A stretch of 14,548 nt of DNA from Deltaproteobacteria bacterium (GTDB lineage: Bacteria > Desulfobacterota > UBA8473): contig JAUXFK010000043.1 in assembly GCA_030623035.1 (NCBI GenBank), forward strand, positions 1 to 14,548, in the 5' to 3' direction. The position numbers were made by a program, and so were the translations under genes. The notes under the pieces were generated by a model that searched no databases, had not been told where the DNA came from, and worked only from the letters and a program-made list of their open reading frames with translations. This document shows positions 13,552-14,548 of the stretch, in pieces. The number at the start of each line of letters is the position of its first letter. Positions within the stretch are counted from its first letter, which is position 1.

Positions 13552-14322
13552 TTATGAACGATCACCTTGTAATAAGTTACCCAATATACTACCACCTATC
13601 CCCGATAATCCTTTACTCTCACCTTTGCTTTGGAATGTTGCAGCCGCTAAAATGCGATCGGCCAGCCTTGAAAACGGCAGGCTCTGTAAATATACGGTTC
13701 CAGGACCTGTCAGTTTTGCAAAAAACAAACCCTCACCCCCAAAAAGTGAATTTTTAAAACCACTAATAAAACGTATATCATAGTCTACACCCTTTGCAAA
13801 AGCAACAATACATCCGGTATCTACACGCAGGCTTTCATCTGTTGATAAATCTTTTTTTATAATTGTGCCTCCGGCATGAACAAATGCCATACCATCTCCT
13901 ACTAACCGCTGTAATATAAATCCTTCCCCACCGAAGACCCCTGCTCCGAGTCTCTTTGTAAAGGCAACTTCTATTTCAACTCCTTTAGCAGCACAAAGAA
14001 AGGCATCCTTTTGACATGAAAACTCTCCTCCAAGCGTATTCAGCTCTAAAGGGATTATCTTCCCTGGATATGGAGCACCAAACGCAACATGTTTTATTCC
14101 CCTGGCATTATTTAGAAAAGTGGTTATAAAAAAACTTTCACCGGTTATCATCCTTTTAAATCCTTTAAATAAACCTCCCTCTGTTGAAGTTTGCATTTCA
14201 ATACCTTCTTCCATATACATCATAGCCCCGGCTTCAGCTCTTACACCTTCTTTTGGGTCTAATCCCACCTCCACAATCTGCATATCATCACCATAAATCT
14301 TATAGTCAATTACATCATCCAT
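13552..14322 (-). CDS. AIM24 / TIGR00266 family protein
   Basis: 256 aa from the ATG at 14322, which follows a strong AAGGAGG. The frame is open to 14448, but the 42 extra codons run into the fold-back repeat (its tip encodes NKIAHFWMDT) and are not native. The sequence shows the repeated beta-strand pattern of the family: VRAEAGAMMYMEEGIEMQTS, GGLFKGFKRMITGESFF, FGAPYPGKIIPLEL, GGEGFILQRLVGDGMAFVHA and FGGEGLFFAKLTGPGTVYLQ. The Gly-rich tail (GIGGSILGNLLQG) is also typical. The bacterial members form a beta-barrel-like fold related to the yeast mitochondrial protein Aim24; their bacterial role is not established. A small membrane protein gene follows directly. Confidence 0.92.
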   Translation of the reverse strand: MDDVIDYKIYGDDMQIVEVGLDPKEGVRAEAGAMMYMEEGIEMQTSTEGGLFKGFKRMITGESFFITTFLNNARGIKHVAFGAPYPGKIIPLELNTLGGEFSCQKDAFLCAAKGVEIEVAFTKRLGAGVFGGEGFILQRLVGDGMAFVHAGGTIIKKDLSTDESLRVDTGCIVAFAKGVDYDIRFISGFKNSLFGGEGLFFAKLTGPGTVYLQSLPFSRLADRILAAATFQSKGESKGLSGIGGSILGNLLQGDRS

Positions 14323-14410
14323 CTCTTCCTCCTTTTTAGAAAAATAGATATTTAAATGATGGGTGGTCATAAAATAATATTGGCAAAGTCCTTTGATATG
14401 TTGATAATTA

Positions 14411-14548
14411 GTGTCCATCCAGAAATGAGCGATTTTGTTCAAGGTCAAGGAAGGCGAAGATTTTAACCACAGGAATATATTGAGATATTTCGAGGATTAA
14501 AATCTGAGCCTGACACAGAGATTGGGCAAAAGGGCCATTTATGGATGG
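14411..14548. mobile_element. TA-flanked fold-back repeat, copy 2, cut by the window end
   Basis: TA (14409-14410) precedes the tip GTGTCCATCCAGAAATGAGC. The sequence then follows the reverse complement of copy 1 with few changes and ends at CATTTATGGATGG, four or so bases before the expected right tip. The centre differs from copy 1: here AGATTTTAA and TTAAAATCT give an inner stem around AATATATTGAGATATT. The copy lies about 90 bases before the AIM24 gene start. Confidence 0.75.

Noticed and set aside
1..14548. Selenoprotein genes with in-frame UGA, given the tRNA-Sec
   Set aside because: All enzymes here read through with normal Cys, His or Lys at key positions and no needed stop read-through was seen.

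Overview
The window reads as a chromosomal stretch of an AT-rich, Gram-negative anaerobe, most likely an uncultured member of the Desulfobacterota (old Deltaproteobacteria). That assignment is an inference from gene content: a selenocysteine tRNA, two cobalamin-binding-type radical SAM enzymes, a split B12-dependent acyl-CoA mutase, an MmgE/PrpD protein, TatA and a nucleotide-sugar dehydrogenase. It also rests on intergenic spaces packed with short non-coding mobile repeats. No rRNA, phage, plasmid or CRISPR signal was seen. Every supported gene lies on the minus strand.

Layout from left to right. (1) 1-284: N-terminus of an MmgE/PrpD protein, cut by the window edge, with a sigma70-like promoter at 412-440. 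(2) 492-657: a 166-bp miniature element with GTAAC ends and a perfect 8-bp target duplication, just behind the stop codon of a nucleotide-sugar dehydrogenase (669-2309). (3) 2357-2570: a TA-flanked fold-back repeat and a second dispersed repeat. (4) 2743-4659: a HpnP-like radical SAM enzyme. (5) 4702-4943: a second GTAAC-ended element, also with a perfect 8-bp target duplication, carrying an internally deleted GxxExxY gene. (6) 4995-8139: cca, hisD and tatA. (7) 8353-8449: tRNA-Sec with its own promoter, then arfB (8572-9006), giving a small translation-related neighbourhood. (8) 9084-9345: a repeat-rich gap. (9) 9346-10986: a second B12-binding radical SAM enzyme of unknown function. (10) 10965-11062: another fold-back copy. 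(11) 11090-12835: a divergent acyl-CoA mutase large subunit with a promoter at 12947-12974. (12) 13071-14322: a two-gene unit of an AIM24-family protein followed by a small membrane-anchored protein. (13) 14411 to the window end: a further fold-back copy.

The genes do not form one pathway. The mutase and the PrpD protein suggest short- or branched-chain acid metabolism, the radical SAM enzymes suggest methylation or lipid/cofactor chemistry, and cca, tRNA-Sec and arfB serve translation. The most notable layer is the repeats. At least three families occupy the gaps: GTAAC-ended elements with 8-bp duplications, TA-flanked GTGTCCATCC fold-backs, and a TTAGCCATC/AAGGAGCTAAC repeat. They supply false N-terminal extensions to three reading frames, provide one gene's last codons, and abut the tRNA-Sec promoter.
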